DNA of 64,000 nt from Beggiatoa leptomitoformis (GCF_001305575.3 NZ_CP012373.2:806001-870000); one strand, 5' to 3'. Shown: positions 28,517 through 38,404, numbered from the stretch's first letter. Numbers and translations are program-made. The notes: generated by a model from the letters alone, not told the origin.

Positions 28517-29317
28517 ATGACCGATGCTGTTTTAAAAGACTATCAACAGTTTGATGTACGCAATTATTTAAACGAATATTTTCTAACCACCGATGGTGTA
28601 AACGATAGATGCAGTCGTTTTTTAGCCCGCTGTGTTCAAGAACAAGATTTATCTAATGCTCAAGTATTAGATTTTGCTTGCGGTCCAATTATTTCTTCTA
28701 TTTTGCATATTGCGACCGTGTGTAAAGAAATTGACATGTGCGATTTTGTCCCTGCTAATTTAGAAGAAATTCGCACATGGACGGCAGGAGATACAGATGC
28801 GTTTAATTGGGATAGTTTTGTTATTAAAGCATTACAAGATGAAAAAGCCCTTGCAGGCATACCCGATGCGGACATAACGGCAGAAGAAATTGCACAACGC
28901 AACACCCTTGTGAGACAAAAAATTGGACAGTTACTTCATTGTGATGGAAAACAAAAATACCCACTCGGGATAGATTTTAAAAAACGTTATGATGTTCTCA
29001 TCATGAGTTTTTGTTTAGAAAACATAGCCGAGTCTGTAGATGAATTCGAGAATATATTTACCAACACACTCGAACTGTTAAAACCCAATGGATTATTGAT
29101 TTGGTTTGTTTTAGCACAACGCAAAGATTATAAAGTAGGCGAATTAACCTATCATTCACTGGTTGTATCACCAACCATTGTTGAACAACAATTAACCCGC
29201 GATAATCGCTATCAAAAACTAGAATTTATCGTTGAACACATTGGAGAAGATGGCAGTTTATCCGATTCTGTACTGGTATTATGCAGTGCGCGAAAACTCA
29301 CAACACCCAAGCATTAG
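28517..29317 (+). CDS. SAM-dependent methyltransferase of the NNMT/PNMT/TEMT family
   Basis: 266 residues. YQQFDVRNYLNEYF near residue 10 is the YxxFxxxxYL start of the nicotinamide/phenylethanolamine/thioether N-methyltransferase family. SAM motif I is LDFACGPIISSILHIA, with CDFVPANLEEIRTW (acidic loop). Motif post-I/III region YDVLIMSFCLENIAESVDEF and strand LLKPNGLLIWFVLAQRKDYKVGE fit the family. These enzymes methylate small amines or chalcogen compounds; the substrate here is unknown. The last residues (about KLTTPKH) run into sequence that on the other strand encodes a decayed transposase, so the natural C-terminus may have been altered. An adjacent promoter gap of 140 nt separates it from the divergent gyrA. 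Confidence 0.82.
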   Translation: MTDAVLKDYQQFDVRNYLNEYFLTTDGVNDRCSRFLARCVQEQDLSNAQVLDFACGPIISSILHIATVCKEIDMCDFVPANLEEIRTWTAGDTDAFNWDSFVIKALQDEKALAGIPDADITAEEIAQRNTLVRQKIGQLLHCDGKQKYPLGIDFKKRYDVLIMSFCLENIAESVDEFENIFTNTLELLKPNGLLIWFVLAQRKDYKVGELTYHSLVVSPTIVEQQLTRDNRYQKLEFIVEHIGEDGSLSDSVLVLCSARKLTTPKH

Positions 29318-29838
29318 AACGTTCTACTACCCATCTTGCTTTAACGGGTACAAAGCCTGTTTTACCTTGTGCTAACTTTTTTGGCTTAGCGGGTTTGATA
29401 GCCATTATCCAAGAGAATTGTCGTCTTAGGCATCGGCTTGTTCCTAAAGTAATCGAGATTCTCCTTGAACATCTCAATTAAACCTAGGTCATCATTAATA
29501 TTGGCTTTTGTGCAGTGTGTAAACAAGGGAAAACCTAAACTATCCACCGCTAAGCATTTTCATGTAAGCCTGTCATCAGTTTATCGATGACCCAGAAACT
29601 CCTCCATTGTTTGTAATGCCAATAAATAGTTGAATACAGTGGGAAATATTTAGAAAGGTTGCCCCAATGACAGCCATTTTTGAGCTAGTAAAGCATCGCA
29701 TCAAACAGAAGGCGATAGCCCCATTTATGAGGACAGGCGAGCTTTTTCTTGGGTAATAACGCAGTTAATAGTGGTTCAACCACTGCCCACTCTGCATCAG
29801 TCAGGCTACTTGAATAAGGACTTATTTTATTTTGGTTC
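29303..29838 (-). pseudogene. Remnant of an IS5-type transposase
   Basis: Reading the minus strand gives a patchy transposase. The N-terminal part reads SSLTDAEWAVVEPLL, then LACPHKWGYRLLFDAMLY, an in-frame stop, LKNGCHWGNLSKYFP, and TIYWHYKQW. It jumps without the central Asp region into LAVDSLGFPLFTHCTKANIN, KTTILLDNGYQ, a stop, and finally FVPVKARWVVERSNAWV, which holds the family's catalytic Glu. About 60 residues appear deleted in the middle, several stops are present and both ends are lost. No terminal inverted repeats were found. This fills most of the 736-nt gap between the methyltransferase and lipB; the rest (29840-30053) is plain AT-rich sequence. Confidence 0.8.
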
Positions 29839-30053
29839 TGTTTTTATCATCTTTATTCTTTTTGGTTCTATACAGAATGCAATGAAACCCTTTAGTTAAG
29901 GTAATCCTATTGCACCACCCTGTACATATTCCCCTTATAACAATGACAAGTTTTATCTTTGCAAACGCAGTAAATACTGATTAAGACACATACCGCTTCA
30001 AGTGATATTATCCGTTGTTCATCTATCCTTATACTTTTTGCAAGCAGTCTATC

Positions 30054-30731
30054 GTGGACACCGTTATCATTCGTTATCTGGGACAAGTTCCCTACGCTCC
30101 TATTTATCAGGCGATGCAAACATTTACCAATGAACGTACAGCACAAACACCTGATGAACTTTGGTTTTTAGAACACCATCCTATTTACACACTAGGACAA
30201 GCAGGGAAAACCGAACACCTGTTGGATACAGGCACGATTCCTGTACAGCCCATAGATAGAGGCGGGCAAGTCACCTATCACGGCTTAGGACAACTGGTTG
30301 TTTATATACTCATGGACCTAAAACGCCATGATTGGGGAATACGTCAACTGGTAACGGCACTAGAACAAGCCGTTATTGACTATTTAGCCTTACACACAAT
30401 TCACGCGAGCCGACGCGAAAAAGCCCCCGGTGTTTATGTTAATGACCGCAAAATTGCCGCATTAGGTTTACGGGTGCGACATGGATGTAGCTATCACGGT
30501 TTAAGCTTTAATATCAACATGGATTTAAGCCCGTTTAATGGCATTAACCCCTGTGGATATCCCGACTTACAAGTAACACAACTGGCCGATTTTGGCATCA
30601 CAGACGACATTGCTCACGTGAGTATGCAATTTGCACAATGCCTCTGTCACACCCTTAACTACACGCCCGTATCCCCCCTTTCCTCCCCTTTTACAACAAC
30701 TGAGGTGCTTGAATGTCAGGCAACACAATAG
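30054..30731 (+). CDS. lipB: Octanoyltransferase LipB
   Basis: Transfers octanoyl from ACP to lipoyl domains, first step of lipoate synthesis. 225 residues from a GTG at 30054; this start aligns with the usual short leader before [16 protein letters not shown], whereas an earlier in-frame start at 30015 adds unneeded residues. Motifs: [29 protein letters not shown], catalytic Lys133 in [25 protein letters not shown], and catalytic Cys167 in GINPCGYPD. The 3' end overlaps aroC by 19 nt. A lipA gene is not nearby, but lipoylated LpdA is encoded at 12.9 kb. Confidence 0.95.
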   Translation: MDTVIIRYLGQVPYAPIYQAMQTFTNERTAQTPDELWFLEHHPIYTLGQAGKTEHLLDTGTIPVQPIDRGGQVTYHGLGQLVVYILMDLKRHDWGIRQLVTALEQAVIDYLALHTIHASRREKAPGVYVNDRKIAALGLRVRHGCSYHGLSFNINMDLSPFNGINPCGYPDLQVTQLADFGITDDIAHVSMQFAQCLCHTLNYTPVSPLSSPFTTTEVLECQATQ

Positions 30732-31831
30732 GAACGGCATTCACCGTTACAAGCTTTGGTGAAAGTCATGGGCTTGCTATTGGATGTATTGTGGACGGTT
30801 GCCCGCCCAATATGTCCTTAAGCGAAGCGGATATTCAACCCGATTTAGACCGCCGTAAACCGGGACAATCCCGCTACACAACCCAACGGCGCGAAGAAGA
30901 CACCGTTAAAATTCTCTCAGGCGTTTTTGAAGGAAAAACGACAGGTTGCCCCATCGCCTTACTCATAGAAAACACCGACCAACGCTCCAAAGACTACGGC
31001 AAAATTAAAGACCAATTTCGTCCTGCTCATGCTGATTATGCCTACCAACAAAAATATGGTATTCGCGATTATCGCGGTGGCGGACGCTCGTCCGCCCGTG
31101 AAACTGCTGTGCGTGTCGCGGCGGGCGCGGTTGCGAAAAAATATTTAGCTGAACGCTATGGCGTTAAAATTCGCGGTTATCTATCACAATTGGGCGTTTT
31201 AAAGCCTGATATGAATAATTTTGATTGGAATGAAGTAGAGCGCAACGCCTTTTTCTGCCCCGATGTGTTTAAAGTGGGGGAAATGGAAGAGTACATGCAA
31301 ACACTTATTAAAGAAGGTAATTCTATTGGAGCGCGTGTTAATATTATCGCCAGTGGAGTACCTGCAGGCTGGGGTGAACCCGTATTTGACCGCTTAGATG
31401 CCGACATTGCCCATGCCATGATGAGTATTAACGCCGTGAAAGGGGTAGAAATTGGCGCGGGCTTTGACGCAGTGACCATGAAAGGCACAGATAACCGCGA
31501 TGAAATTACCCCTGAAGGCTTTTTAAGCAATCATGCAGGTGGTATTTTAGGCGGCATTTCTTCAGGACAAGACATCACCGTCAGCATCGCCTTAAAACCT
31601 ACCTCCAGTTTGCGCCTAGCAGGACGTAGCGTCGATATTCACGGACAACCTACCGAAGTTATCACTACAGGACGGCATGACCCCTGCGTTGGTATTCGCG
31701 CAACCCCCATTGCAGAAGCCATGTTAGCCATCGTTTTAATGGATCATGCGCTACGTAATCGCGCCCAAAATAGCGATGTAAAAAGCATTACCCCTCAAAT
31801 TCCTGCCCAAGCACCTGACGAGTCGTTATAA
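30713..31831 (+). CDS. aroC: Chorismate synthase
   Basis: Last step of the shikimate pathway (EPSP to chorismate, needs reduced FMN). 372 residues, normal length. Signatures present: [64 protein letters not shown] and the C-terminal [19 protein letters not shown]. The start overlaps lipB and the stop overlaps the next gene in TAATG, so lipB-aroC-GST form a tight operon. Confidence 0.98.
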   Translation: MSGNTIGTAFTVTSFGESHGLAIGCIVDGCPPNMSLSEADIQPDLDRRKPGQSRYTTQRREEDTVKILSGVFEGKTTGCPIALLIENTDQRSKDYGKIKDQFRPAHADYAYQQKYGIRDYRGGGRSSARETAVRVAAGAVAKKYLAERYGVKIRGYLSQLGVLKPDMNNFDWNEVERNAFFCPDVFKVGEMEEYMQTLIKEGNSIGARVNIIASGVPAGWGEPVFDRLDADIAHAMMSINAVKGVEIGAGFDAVTMKGTDNRDEITPEGFLSNHAGGILGGISSGQDITVSIALKPTSSLRLAGRSVDIHGQPTEVITTGRHDPCVGIRATPIAEAMLAIVLMDHALRNRAQNSDVKSITPQIPAQAPDESL

Positions 31832-32481
31832 TGCAACCGATAGAACTCATTAGCTTTAACCTCTGCCCCTTTGTACAACGCTCCGTGATTACCGCGTTAT
31901 ATAAACACATTCCCGTCAACATAAAATATATCGAGCTTGATACCCCCCCAGCATGGTTTTTAGACATTTCTCCATTAGGAAAAGTCCCTGTTTTAACAGC
32001 AGAAGGACAAATTATTTTTGAATCAGCGGTGATTAATGAATACCTTGATGAAATTAGCCCGCCAAGCCTGCACCCTGCAACCGCCATTCGCAAAGCCCAT
32101 AATCGTGCATGGATAGAATTTGGCTCTAGCCTTATTGTTAGCCAATACTATTTAGCAACCGCCAACACACTAGAAAATAAAGATAAATATCAAGCCGAAG
32201 TGTTAGAAAAGCTAGCAACCGTAGAACGTGTGCTACAAGCTAAACCCTTTTTTAATGGTGAACAATTCTCCCTTGTTGATGCGGCTTTCGCGCCTATTTT
32301 TATGCGGTTAATGCTACTGGCAAAATACCTACCGTTTGATATTTACCAACAAACGCCAAAAGTACACGATTGGGCGAATACATTACTAGCCCTAGATGCT
32401 GTGCAAAAATCGGTTGTGCCGACCTTTGCTGATTTATATACCAACTTTCTGAAAAAATCGGGGAGTTATTTAGTACAATAA
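31831..32481 (+). CDS. Glutathione S-transferase family protein (Cys-type)
   Basis: 216 residues. Thioredoxin-fold N-terminal domain with ISFNLCPFVQRSVITALYK, in which CPFVQR is the active-site Cys motif of omega, dehydroascorbate reductase-like and CLIC-like GSTs. SPLGKVPVLTAEG (cis-Pro) and IFESAVINEYLDE (gamma-glutamyl binding Glu-Ser) follow. The helical C-terminal domain contains FSLVDAAFAPIFMRL. It is translationally coupled to aroC by a 1-nt stop/start overlap. Likely a glutathione-dependent reductase or thiol transferase; the physiological substrate is unknown. Confidence 0.85.
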   Translation: MQPIELISFNLCPFVQRSVITALYKHIPVNIKYIELDTPPAWFLDISPLGKVPVLTAEGQIIFESAVINEYLDEISPPSLHPATAIRKAHNRAWIEFGSSLIVSQYYLATANTLENKDKYQAEVLEKLATVERVLQAKPFFNGEQFSLVDAAFAPIFMRLMLLAKYLPFDIYQQTPKVHDWANTLLALDAVQKSVVPTFADLYTNFLKKSGSYLVQ

Positions 32482-32570
32482 AAACCCATACTTTTTGGTA
32501 TGGATAACACAAGGGGTTCGTTTTACCGCACCTCGTTCACAATAACGACAATAAAGCATCGGGTTTAATA

Positions 32571-33203
32571 ATGACGAGTAATAAATCTACTGTATTTGTT
32601 ATAGATGATGAGGAAGCGATTCGAGAAGCCGTGCGTTGGTTAATGGAATCTATTCATTTACCGACAGAATGTTTTTCATCAGCCGAAGCCTTTTTAGAAA
32701 AATACCAAGCGACACAAGCAGGATGTTTAGTTTTAGACAATAATCTGCCCGAATTATCGGGCTTAGAATTACTGCAACAAATCAAACAAGGTGAAAAACC
32801 ATTTGCGCTACCCGTTATTATGATGACAGGACAAGGCGACATTGCAACGGCAGTGAATGCAATGAAATCAGGTGCGTTTGACTTTATTGAAAAACCCTTA
32901 AATGAAAAATTGTTGCTAGACCGTGTTAAACAAGCGGTTGCTTATGATACAGAAATACGACGCGAATTAAATGAACGCGATAGCGTAATGAAAAAGGTTA
33001 ATACCTTAACACCACGTGAACATCAAGTGATGCTGAAACTAGTCGAGGGTAAATCCAGTAAAGTAATTGCGCGTGAATTAGATATTAGCCATAAAACCGT
33101 TGAAATTCATCGCGGTAGAATTATGGAAAAAATGGATGCAGCAAGCGTTGTGGAATTAGTACGGATGATTATTGGAACGGGTATTGTAACGATTAATCAA
33201 TGA
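32571..33203 (+). CDS. FixJ/TodT-type response regulator (REC + LuxR HTH), orphan
   Basis: 210 residues. Receiver domain (about 5-125) with acidic pair DDEEA, phospho-acceptor Asp in CLVLDNNLPELSGLELL, Thr in IMMTGQGD and Lys in DFIEKPLNEKLL. The LuxR-type HTH (about 145-205) has LTPREHQVMLKLVEGKSSKVIARELDISHKTVEIHRGRIMEK, read in parts. FixJ-family regulators act with cytoplasmic or membrane PAS kinases; no kinase is adjacent. The hybrid kinase at 35.5-38.4 kb has its own receiver. Function cannot be given. Confidence 0.88.
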   Translation: MTSNKSTVFVIDDEEAIREAVRWLMESIHLPTECFSSAEAFLEKYQATQAGCLVLDNNLPELSGLELLQQIKQGEKPFALPVIMMTGQGDIATAVNAMKSGAFDFIEKPLNEKLLLDRVKQAVAYDTEIRRELNERDSVMKKVNTLTPREHQVMLKLVEGKSSKVIARELDISHKTVEIHRGRIMEKMDAASVVELVRMIIGTGIVTINQ

Positions 33204-33220
33204 TTATCATCTGAAAATAG

Positions 33221-33240
33221 TAGGGGGCATATTCCCCCTA
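33221..33240 (+). terminator. GC-rich hairpin after the response regulator
   Basis: TAGGGGG (33221-33227) / CCCCCTA (33234-33240), 6-nt loop. No T-run follows, so termination is uncertain. Confidence 0.35.
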
Positions 33241-33377
33241 ATCCCTAAATTCTGGGTTATACCGAAAAATAGCGGTAACTCAAACAGTAATAAAACGGGC
33301 TGGTTTTCCTGACAAGTCCATTTTTAATCGGGTTAATTTATTATTATTTATTAATCAAGTAGCTAGACTAATGAGAA

Positions 33378-33414
33378 AATAAAAACCCTCCTCGTTTTAA
33401 AACAAAGAAGGGTT
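33378..33414 (-). terminator. Terminator of fpr
   Basis: On the minus strand AACCCT...AGGGTT encloses an almost continuous stem through GTTTT/AAAAC and is followed by TTTTATTTT. It lies 12 nt after the fpr stop. Confidence 0.75.
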
Positions 33415-33425
33415 ACTGATACAGA

Positions 33426-34202
33426 TTAACGCTCTACAAAAGCGCGTTCTATCACATAATCACTGGGTTCACCAATACCGGGAGAAATACGAAATCCTCG
33501 TTCATTAAGCAATAGGCACGTGTCTTTTAACATCTGCGGACTGCCACAAATCATCGCGCGGTCATGTTCAGGATTAAACGCGGGTAATCCTATATCAGCA
33601 AACAATTTTCCACTATTGACTAAATCCGTTAAGCGTCCCTGATTGCGAAACGGTTCACGTGTAACGCTTGGATAATAAATTAACTTTTCCCGAACCATTT
33701 CCCCTAAAAACTCATTATTAGGTAATTCTTCCGTAATAAACCGTGCATAAGCTAGCTCGCTGGTATAACGCACGCCATGAAATAAAACCACTTTTTCAAA
33801 CCGTTCATACATTTCTGGGTCACGGATTAAACTCATAAACGGCGCAAGCCCTGTGCCTGTGCTGAGTAAATACAAGTTTTTTCCTGCGGATAAATCATCT
33901 ATTACTAACGTACCCGTCGGTTTACGACTCACTAATAACGTATCACCTTCTTGCAGATGTTGCAGGCGTGACGTTAAAGGGCCATTTTGAACTTTAATGC
34001 TAAAAAACTCTAAATGCTCTTCATAATTTGCACTGGCAATACTATACGCGCGCAATAAGGGCTTACCCTCTACTTCTAAGCCTATCATCACAAATTGCCC
34101 ATTACGAAAACGTAACGTGCGGTCACGGGTTGTTTGAAAGCTGAACAGCGTATCATTCCAATGATGTACATTGGTTACACGTTCTTCTATAAATTTAGTC
34201 AT
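33426..34202 (-). CDS. fpr: Ferredoxin-NADP reductase
   Basis: FAD enzyme that exchanges electrons between NADPH and ferredoxin or flavodoxin. 258 residues from ATG 34202, the usual length of the Azotobacter/Pseudomonas-type FPR; ATG 34211 is possible. Motifs: VHHWNDTLFSFQTTRD, FRNGQFVMIGLEVEG, RAYSIASANYEEHLEFF (FAD), LLSTGTGLAPFMSLIRDPE (NADP), MICGSPQMLKD, and a C-terminal YVIERAFVER. In diazotrophs this enzyme is linked to oxidative stress defence and low-potential electron supply. Monocistronic with its own terminator. Confidence 0.95.
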   Translation of the reverse strand: MTKFIEERVTNVHHWNDTLFSFQTTRDRTLRFRNGQFVMIGLEVEGKPLLRAYSIASANYEEHLEFFSIKVQNGPLTSRLQHLQEGDTLLVSRKPTGTLVIDDLSAGKNLYLLSTGTGLAPFMSLIRDPEMYERFEKVVLFHGVRYTSELAYARFITEELPNNEFLGEMVREKLIYYPSVTREPFRNQGRLTDLVNSGKLFADIGLPAFNPEHDRAMICGSPQMLKDTCLLLNERGFRISPGIGEPSDYVIERAFVER

Positions 34203-34260
34203 ATTACCCACAAGTCCTATTTAATTACCTAATAAACAAAATGCTATATAGATAGATACT

Positions 34261-35340
34261 TTATTTATCTATTTGACCAATAAAATCAATAATTTTCTGC
34301 AAAGCGTTTTCAGTAACAGGGGTATAATGCTGTGCGGTGAGCTTGTCTAAATACGGTAAAATGGCAAGTTCGCGCAGTTGTGTTTCGTCAATTTCTATCC
34401 CTTGTTGGCGTACTAATAAAGCCTGCTTTAATAGTTGATATTCAACAAAATCATGTCGCTTTAAAAACAAAACTGCTTTGCCCAAGCCTAAGCACTCAGA
34501 AACCAAGCCATAGCCCAGTTTACCCACGATGACATCCGCGCTGGCTGTAAAATCCGCATAAGGTATGCCTGCTTTATCATTGGGGATTAAATGGTAGTTT
34601 ATAGGTGCATTATCTAGCGGTTCAATTCCAAAAAATTCATATTCGGTAAATTCCAACAATTTTTCCCATGCAACCCCTGCCAATCCATAATTACCGATGT
34701 AAACCAATACCCATTTTTTCGCAGGATTCATGCCTAAGCATTGCGCGATGCGGTCACGTTGGACAACACCATGACGATATAAAACGCCAACGGTTTGCCG
34801 TTGTGGAAAAACGCGCATTTCTAAACTTGGGGATAAACACAAGGCTTGTGTTGCTTGCGCATAGTCATCCGCTATTTGATTTAATAAGGGTTTATATTCT
34901 GGATAGATGTCGACAAAGGGTTGATAAATATCAAACCAGTTAAAATTTGTAATCGCTAAAGCAGGAATATCTGCTTGTTTTGCAATGGGAAAGGCTAAAG
35001 CGGCAATATCAGAGATAACCAATGTTACCGCAAGGTGTTTTAACTGTTGTGATAAGTTTGTAATTAACGCCTCACGCTGGGCATTGAGTGCTGCATAAGT
35101 TTGCAACGTTGCTAATTTATCAATATAGACAGTATCTTGTTGCACACAGCCACAATCAATGGCATGGGTTATGTGTTGGTATGGACGGTGTAATTCTGCT
35201 TGAAAAAAAGTTGTAGGCAGGGTGCTGAAAATCGTGATTTGGGTATTAAGTGGTAATGCGTTGATAATGGCGCAACTTCTTACACCATGTCCATAACCAT
35301 GACCCGTAATAAAATAAGCGATATGAGAGCTTGCAGGCAT
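34261..35340 (-). CDS. GT-B glycosyltransferase-like protein (arabinokinase N-domain type)
   Basis: 359 residues. The N-terminal YFITGHGYGHGVRSCAIINAL is the Gly/His-rich loop of MurG-like GT-B enzymes. LVISDIAALAFPIAKQADIPALAITNFNWFDIY (in parts) and a C-terminal ASADVIVGKLGYGLVSECLGLGKAVLFLKR donor-site segment resemble the glycosyltransferase-like domain at the N-terminus of plant L-arabinokinase and its bacterial relatives. No kinase domain is present. Sugar donor and acceptor unknown. The gene is flanked by fpr downstream and a dispersed repeat upstream; it is probably single. Confidence 0.65.
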   Translation of the reverse strand: MPASSHIAYFITGHGYGHGVRSCAIINALPLNTQITIFSTLPTTFFQAELHRPYQHITHAIDCGCVQQDTVYIDKLATLQTYAALNAQREALITNLSQQLKHLAVTLVISDIAALAFPIAKQADIPALAITNFNWFDIYQPFVDIYPEYKPLLNQIADDYAQATQALCLSPSLEMRVFPQRQTVGVLYRHGVVQRDRIAQCLGMNPAKKWVLVYIGNYGLAGVAWEKLLEFTEYEFFGIEPLDNAPINYHLIPNDKAGIPYADFTASADVIVGKLGYGLVSECLGLGKAVLFLKRHDFVEYQLLKQALLVRQQGIEIDETQLRELAILPYLDKLTAQHYTPVTENALQKIIDFIGQIDK

Positions 35341-35402
35341 TGGGGATGAGATTCGTAAAATGCGTTTTAATGTTGTATGGAGAATGACGGCGTTTAAAGA
35401 GA

Positions 35403-35486
35403 GTCTGAATCAGCATTTTAAGAAAAATAACAACAGGATAATCAAGTAAAATAAATAGCGTCAATTCTGGAAATGCTGATTCAGAC
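35403..35486. repeat. Dispersed inverted-repeat element, copy 3 (84 bp)
   Basis: The best-preserved copy: a perfect 16-bp terminal inverted repeat GTCTGAATCAGCATTT (35403-35418) / AAATGCTGATTCAGAC (35471-35486). It lies 5 nt past the stop of the histidine kinase gene (which reads leftward). Confidence 0.7.
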
Positions 35487-35491
35487 CTTCT

Positions 35492-38404
35492 TTATACATT
35501 TGCTTGATGTGAACTTTGTAGCGTGCGATAAAACTCTAATAAATCACATATCTTTTTATTTTGAAAGCCTTTGGCGAGTGGGCGAATTTTTTCCAATAAA
35601 GGTGTTAACTCAGGGTTTTCTTTAGCGAGCTTTTCTATTTCGTTTAATACCCGTTTAGTTTTGCCCGTTAATGCCAGTTGATACAAATTTTCCACAATGT
35701 CCAATGGAATGGTCAGCATTATCTCTGAAGGGCGTACATCAGTATTTGATGATGTTTGTTCGTTATAAACCCATGTTAAATTAAGTTTTTTCTGTAAAAT
35801 ATCTAAGAGTGTTTCAATATAAATAGGTTTGCTAATAAAGGCATTGCATCCCGCAGAGAGGCTTGCCGTTTGGGTATAATCAAATGTGCTAGCAGAAATT
35901 GCAATAATTATCGTGTCCTTAAACAGGGGAAACGCACGTAAACGGCGGGTGAGTGCGAAACCATCCATTTCAGGCATGAGCAAATCTATGAGAATAACAT
36001 CGGGGTGAATTTCCATCGCTTTTTCAAATCCATCTATGCCATTACTTGCTTCACTAATCATAAACCCTAAAGGCGCAAGTAAGTTTAAAAGGATTTGGCT
36101 ACTTTCTAATGAATCTTCAATGATGAGAATGCTATATGTTTGCTCCTGATAACCAATAATTTGTTGGTAGGATACAGGCGGAGAAGATTGTAGGCTGTCG
36201 TGCGTAAGTGCTGGTAAAGCAATGTCAAACCAAAATTGACTCCCTTGTCCAACTATGCTGTTGACGTGCAAACAACCCCCCATCATTTCTACTAGGGTGC
36301 GACTGATGGTTAAGCCTAAACCTGTGCCTTCATTGGCATTCATACGACGATGGACTTCATTATCAACCTGCTGAAAAGGAATGAATATTTTTTCTAAGTA
36401 CGGCTGGGGAATGCCTATTCCTGTATCTGTAATCAGAAAGCGGATTTTTTGGAGAGCGTCGGCAGGTTCTGTCGAGGTTTCATCGCGCTCAACATAGCCA
36501 ACGCTCAAATTAACCCGTTCTCCTTGCTCAGTAAATTTAATGGCATTGCCTAATAAATTAATTAGAATTTGCCGTAGGCGTTTTTCATCACCGCGCACCA
36601 TTTCTGGCAAGTGAGTTGTCATGGTATAAAAAAAGGCGATACCTTTTTGGGCGGCACGCATGGAGAATAAATCATTTAAATCGCTTAAAAACTGGTTTAG
36701 ACGTATTTCACCCAGTTGTAATTCAAACCGTCCTGCTTCTACTTTTGCAAGGTCTAAAATGTCATTAATTAAGGTTAATAAGTGTTCACCACTGCGTTGA
36801 ATAACGCTGAGTCCTTCGATTTGCTTCGGGCTTAACTCTCTATTTTGTCGCAATAATTGTGCATAACCTAAAATGCCATTTAAGGGGGTGCGTAATTCAT
36901 GGCTCATGCTAGCAAGAAATTGGCTTTTTGCTTTGTTAGCACGCTCTGCGACTTCTTTAGCATTTTGCAAAGTCATTTCCGCTTGTTTGCGCTGGGTTAT
37001 ATCTTCAGTCATGGTTAAGATACCAATCACTCGACCACGCGCATCATGTAGGGGAATTTTATTATTCTCTACCCAAATTTCTTGTCCATTAGGCAGATGA
37101 ATGATGTCTGTTAGGTGATAACTGGGTAAGTTGCTTTGCATGACGCGCTCGTCAGATAAGCGCACGATATCAGGATTAACCGTTTTACTAATGGGTAAGT
37201 CATAATCTGTTCTCTGTAATAGTTGTTCAGGATGTTGTAATCCTACAAAATCTACAAAGTTTTGATTGCATCCAAGAAATCGACCATGTACATCTTTCCA
37301 CGCAATATGATGTGGAATACTGTTAATAACCAAGCGTAACAGCCGTTCTTGGGCAAAAAGTTGTTTCTCAAAACGACTATAAATTTGGGTAATCAGCACA
37401 GTACGAATGGCTAATATGAAGAATATGGAAATAATAATGGCTGAAATAATAGCTTGCATCGTATAAAGGGGGGCAAAAATCGTTTCGCCTGCAAGCGTTG
37501 TAATCATTAACCAATAATACTTGTGTTCGGTATCTACAAAAAATTTGTTAAATGTCACAACATCGTGACGTTTTTCATCCCATTGGGTAAAAGTTTGTAA
37601 TTTTTTATTTTCAATATATTGAGATAACAGCGGAAAATCTATATTAGCCGTTGGCGTTTTACCATATTCAAACCCATAAGTATTTATCTGTGAGGGATGC
37701 GTTAGGTAAAAACCTGCTTGGTTGACAATATATGTCTGGCTGTCTTTATCCATTTCATTACTGAATAAAGTATTTGCCAGCACATCTAGCACAAGAACCC
37801 CGCTAAACTGTTGTTTTGAATTATAGAGCGGTGTACTCAGTTGCATGATAGGGGTTATTGGTATGCTGATTCGTCCTGAATCACGACGCAAATGTACGGG
37901 TGAATAAGCGATATTTCCAGCGGGCAGTTGGCTCGCTTGGACGAAAAAATCTTCGGTGATTTGGTTTAATAGCGTTCTTGTATCAAAAGTTAATAATTGC
38001 CCTGCCTGATAAGCAACACGTACTTTTTCGCGCCCTGTCGCGTCAATATAACGTAATTGTTGATAATGTTGTTTGCTATTCAAGGTAATAAGAAAAATTC
38101 GTGTGAGTTCTTCATAAATCTCATGATTTTCAGGCGCATCAACCGTTGTATCGAGTGCGTTTTGTAATGGTGTTAGATACGTCAGAATAAGTAAATCATT
38201 AGACACATGTGCAAGTTGTTTATGTAATTCATAATTAGTACGGGTTGAATCGCTATTTGCTTTCGCAATCCCCGCGTTGAGCAAGCTATCATGCGCAATC
38301 CGATAGCTAAAAAACAGAGCAATCCCTAAGGGAACTAGCATGAAGAGCAACACCGTCAGCACAAATTGATGACGACCAATGTAGCGTTGAAAAAAGTGAT
38401 TCAC
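35492..38404 (-). CDS. Hybrid sensor histidine kinase (Cache-PAS-HisKA-HATPase-REC)
   Basis: 970 residues. First membrane helix FVLTVLLFMLVPLGIALFFSY (about 13-33), a large periplasmic double-Cache-like sensor domain (about 40-305), a second helix MQAIISAIIISIFFILAIRTV, then a PAS domain with PAC (about 355-475, LRLVINSIPHHIAWKDVHGR). HisKA follows with FLASMSHELRTPLNGILGY, then HATPase with NLLGNAIKFTEQG, DTGIGIPQPY and GTGLGLTISRTL. The C-terminal receiver has its Asp in VILIDLLMPEMDGFAL. The last 100 residues are helical without a recognisable HPt His. Cache domains usually sense small ligands outside the cell. No cognate regulator is adjacent. Confidence 0.9.
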   Translation of the reverse strand: MNHFFQRYIGRHQFVLTVLLFMLVPLGIALFFSYRIAHDSLLNAGIAKANSDSTRTNYELHKQLAHVSNDLLILTYLTPLQNALDTTVDAPENHEIYEELTRIFLITLNSKQHYQQLRYIDATGREKVRVAYQAGQLLTFDTRTLLNQITEDFFVQASQLPAGNIAYSPVHLRRDSGRISIPITPIMQLSTPLYNSKQQFSGVLVLDVLANTLFSNEMDKDSQTYIVNQAGFYLTHPSQINTYGFEYGKTPTANIDFPLLSQYIENKKLQTFTQWDEKRHDVVTFNKFFVDTEHKYYWLMITTLAGETIFAPLYTMQAIISAIIISIFFILAIRTVLITQIYSRFEKQLFAQERLLRLVINSIPHHIAWKDVHGRFLGCNQNFVDFVGLQHPEQLLQRTDYDLPISKTVNPDIVRLSDERVMQSNLPSYHLTDIIHLPNGQEIWVENNKIPLHDARGRVIGILTMTEDITQRKQAEMTLQNAKEVAERANKAKSQFLASMSHELRTPLNGILGYAQLLRQNRELSPKQIEGLSVIQRSGEHLLTLINDILDLAKVEAGRFELQLGEIRLNQFLSDLNDLFSMRAAQKGIAFFYTMTTHLPEMVRGDEKRLRQILINLLGNAIKFTEQGERVNLSVGYVERDETSTEPADALQKIRFLITDTGIGIPQPYLEKIFIPFQQVDNEVHRRMNANEGTGLGLTISRTLVEMMGGCLHVNSIVGQGSQFWFDIALPALTHDSLQSSPPVSYQQIIGYQEQTYSILIIEDSLESSQILLNLLAPLGFMISEASNGIDGFEKAMEIHPDVILIDLLMPEMDGFALTRRLRAFPLFKDTIIIAISASTFDYTQTASLSAGCNAFISKPIYIETLLDILQKKLNLTWVYNEQTSSNTDVRPSEIMLTIPLDIVENLYQLALTGKTKRVLNEIEKLAKENPELTPLLEKIRPLAKGFQNKKICDLLEFYRTLQSSHQANV

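Noticed and set aside
32486-32503. CCATAC-TTTTTG-GTATGG as a terminator after the GST gene
   Set aside because: The T-run is in the loop and none follows the stem; too weak to call.
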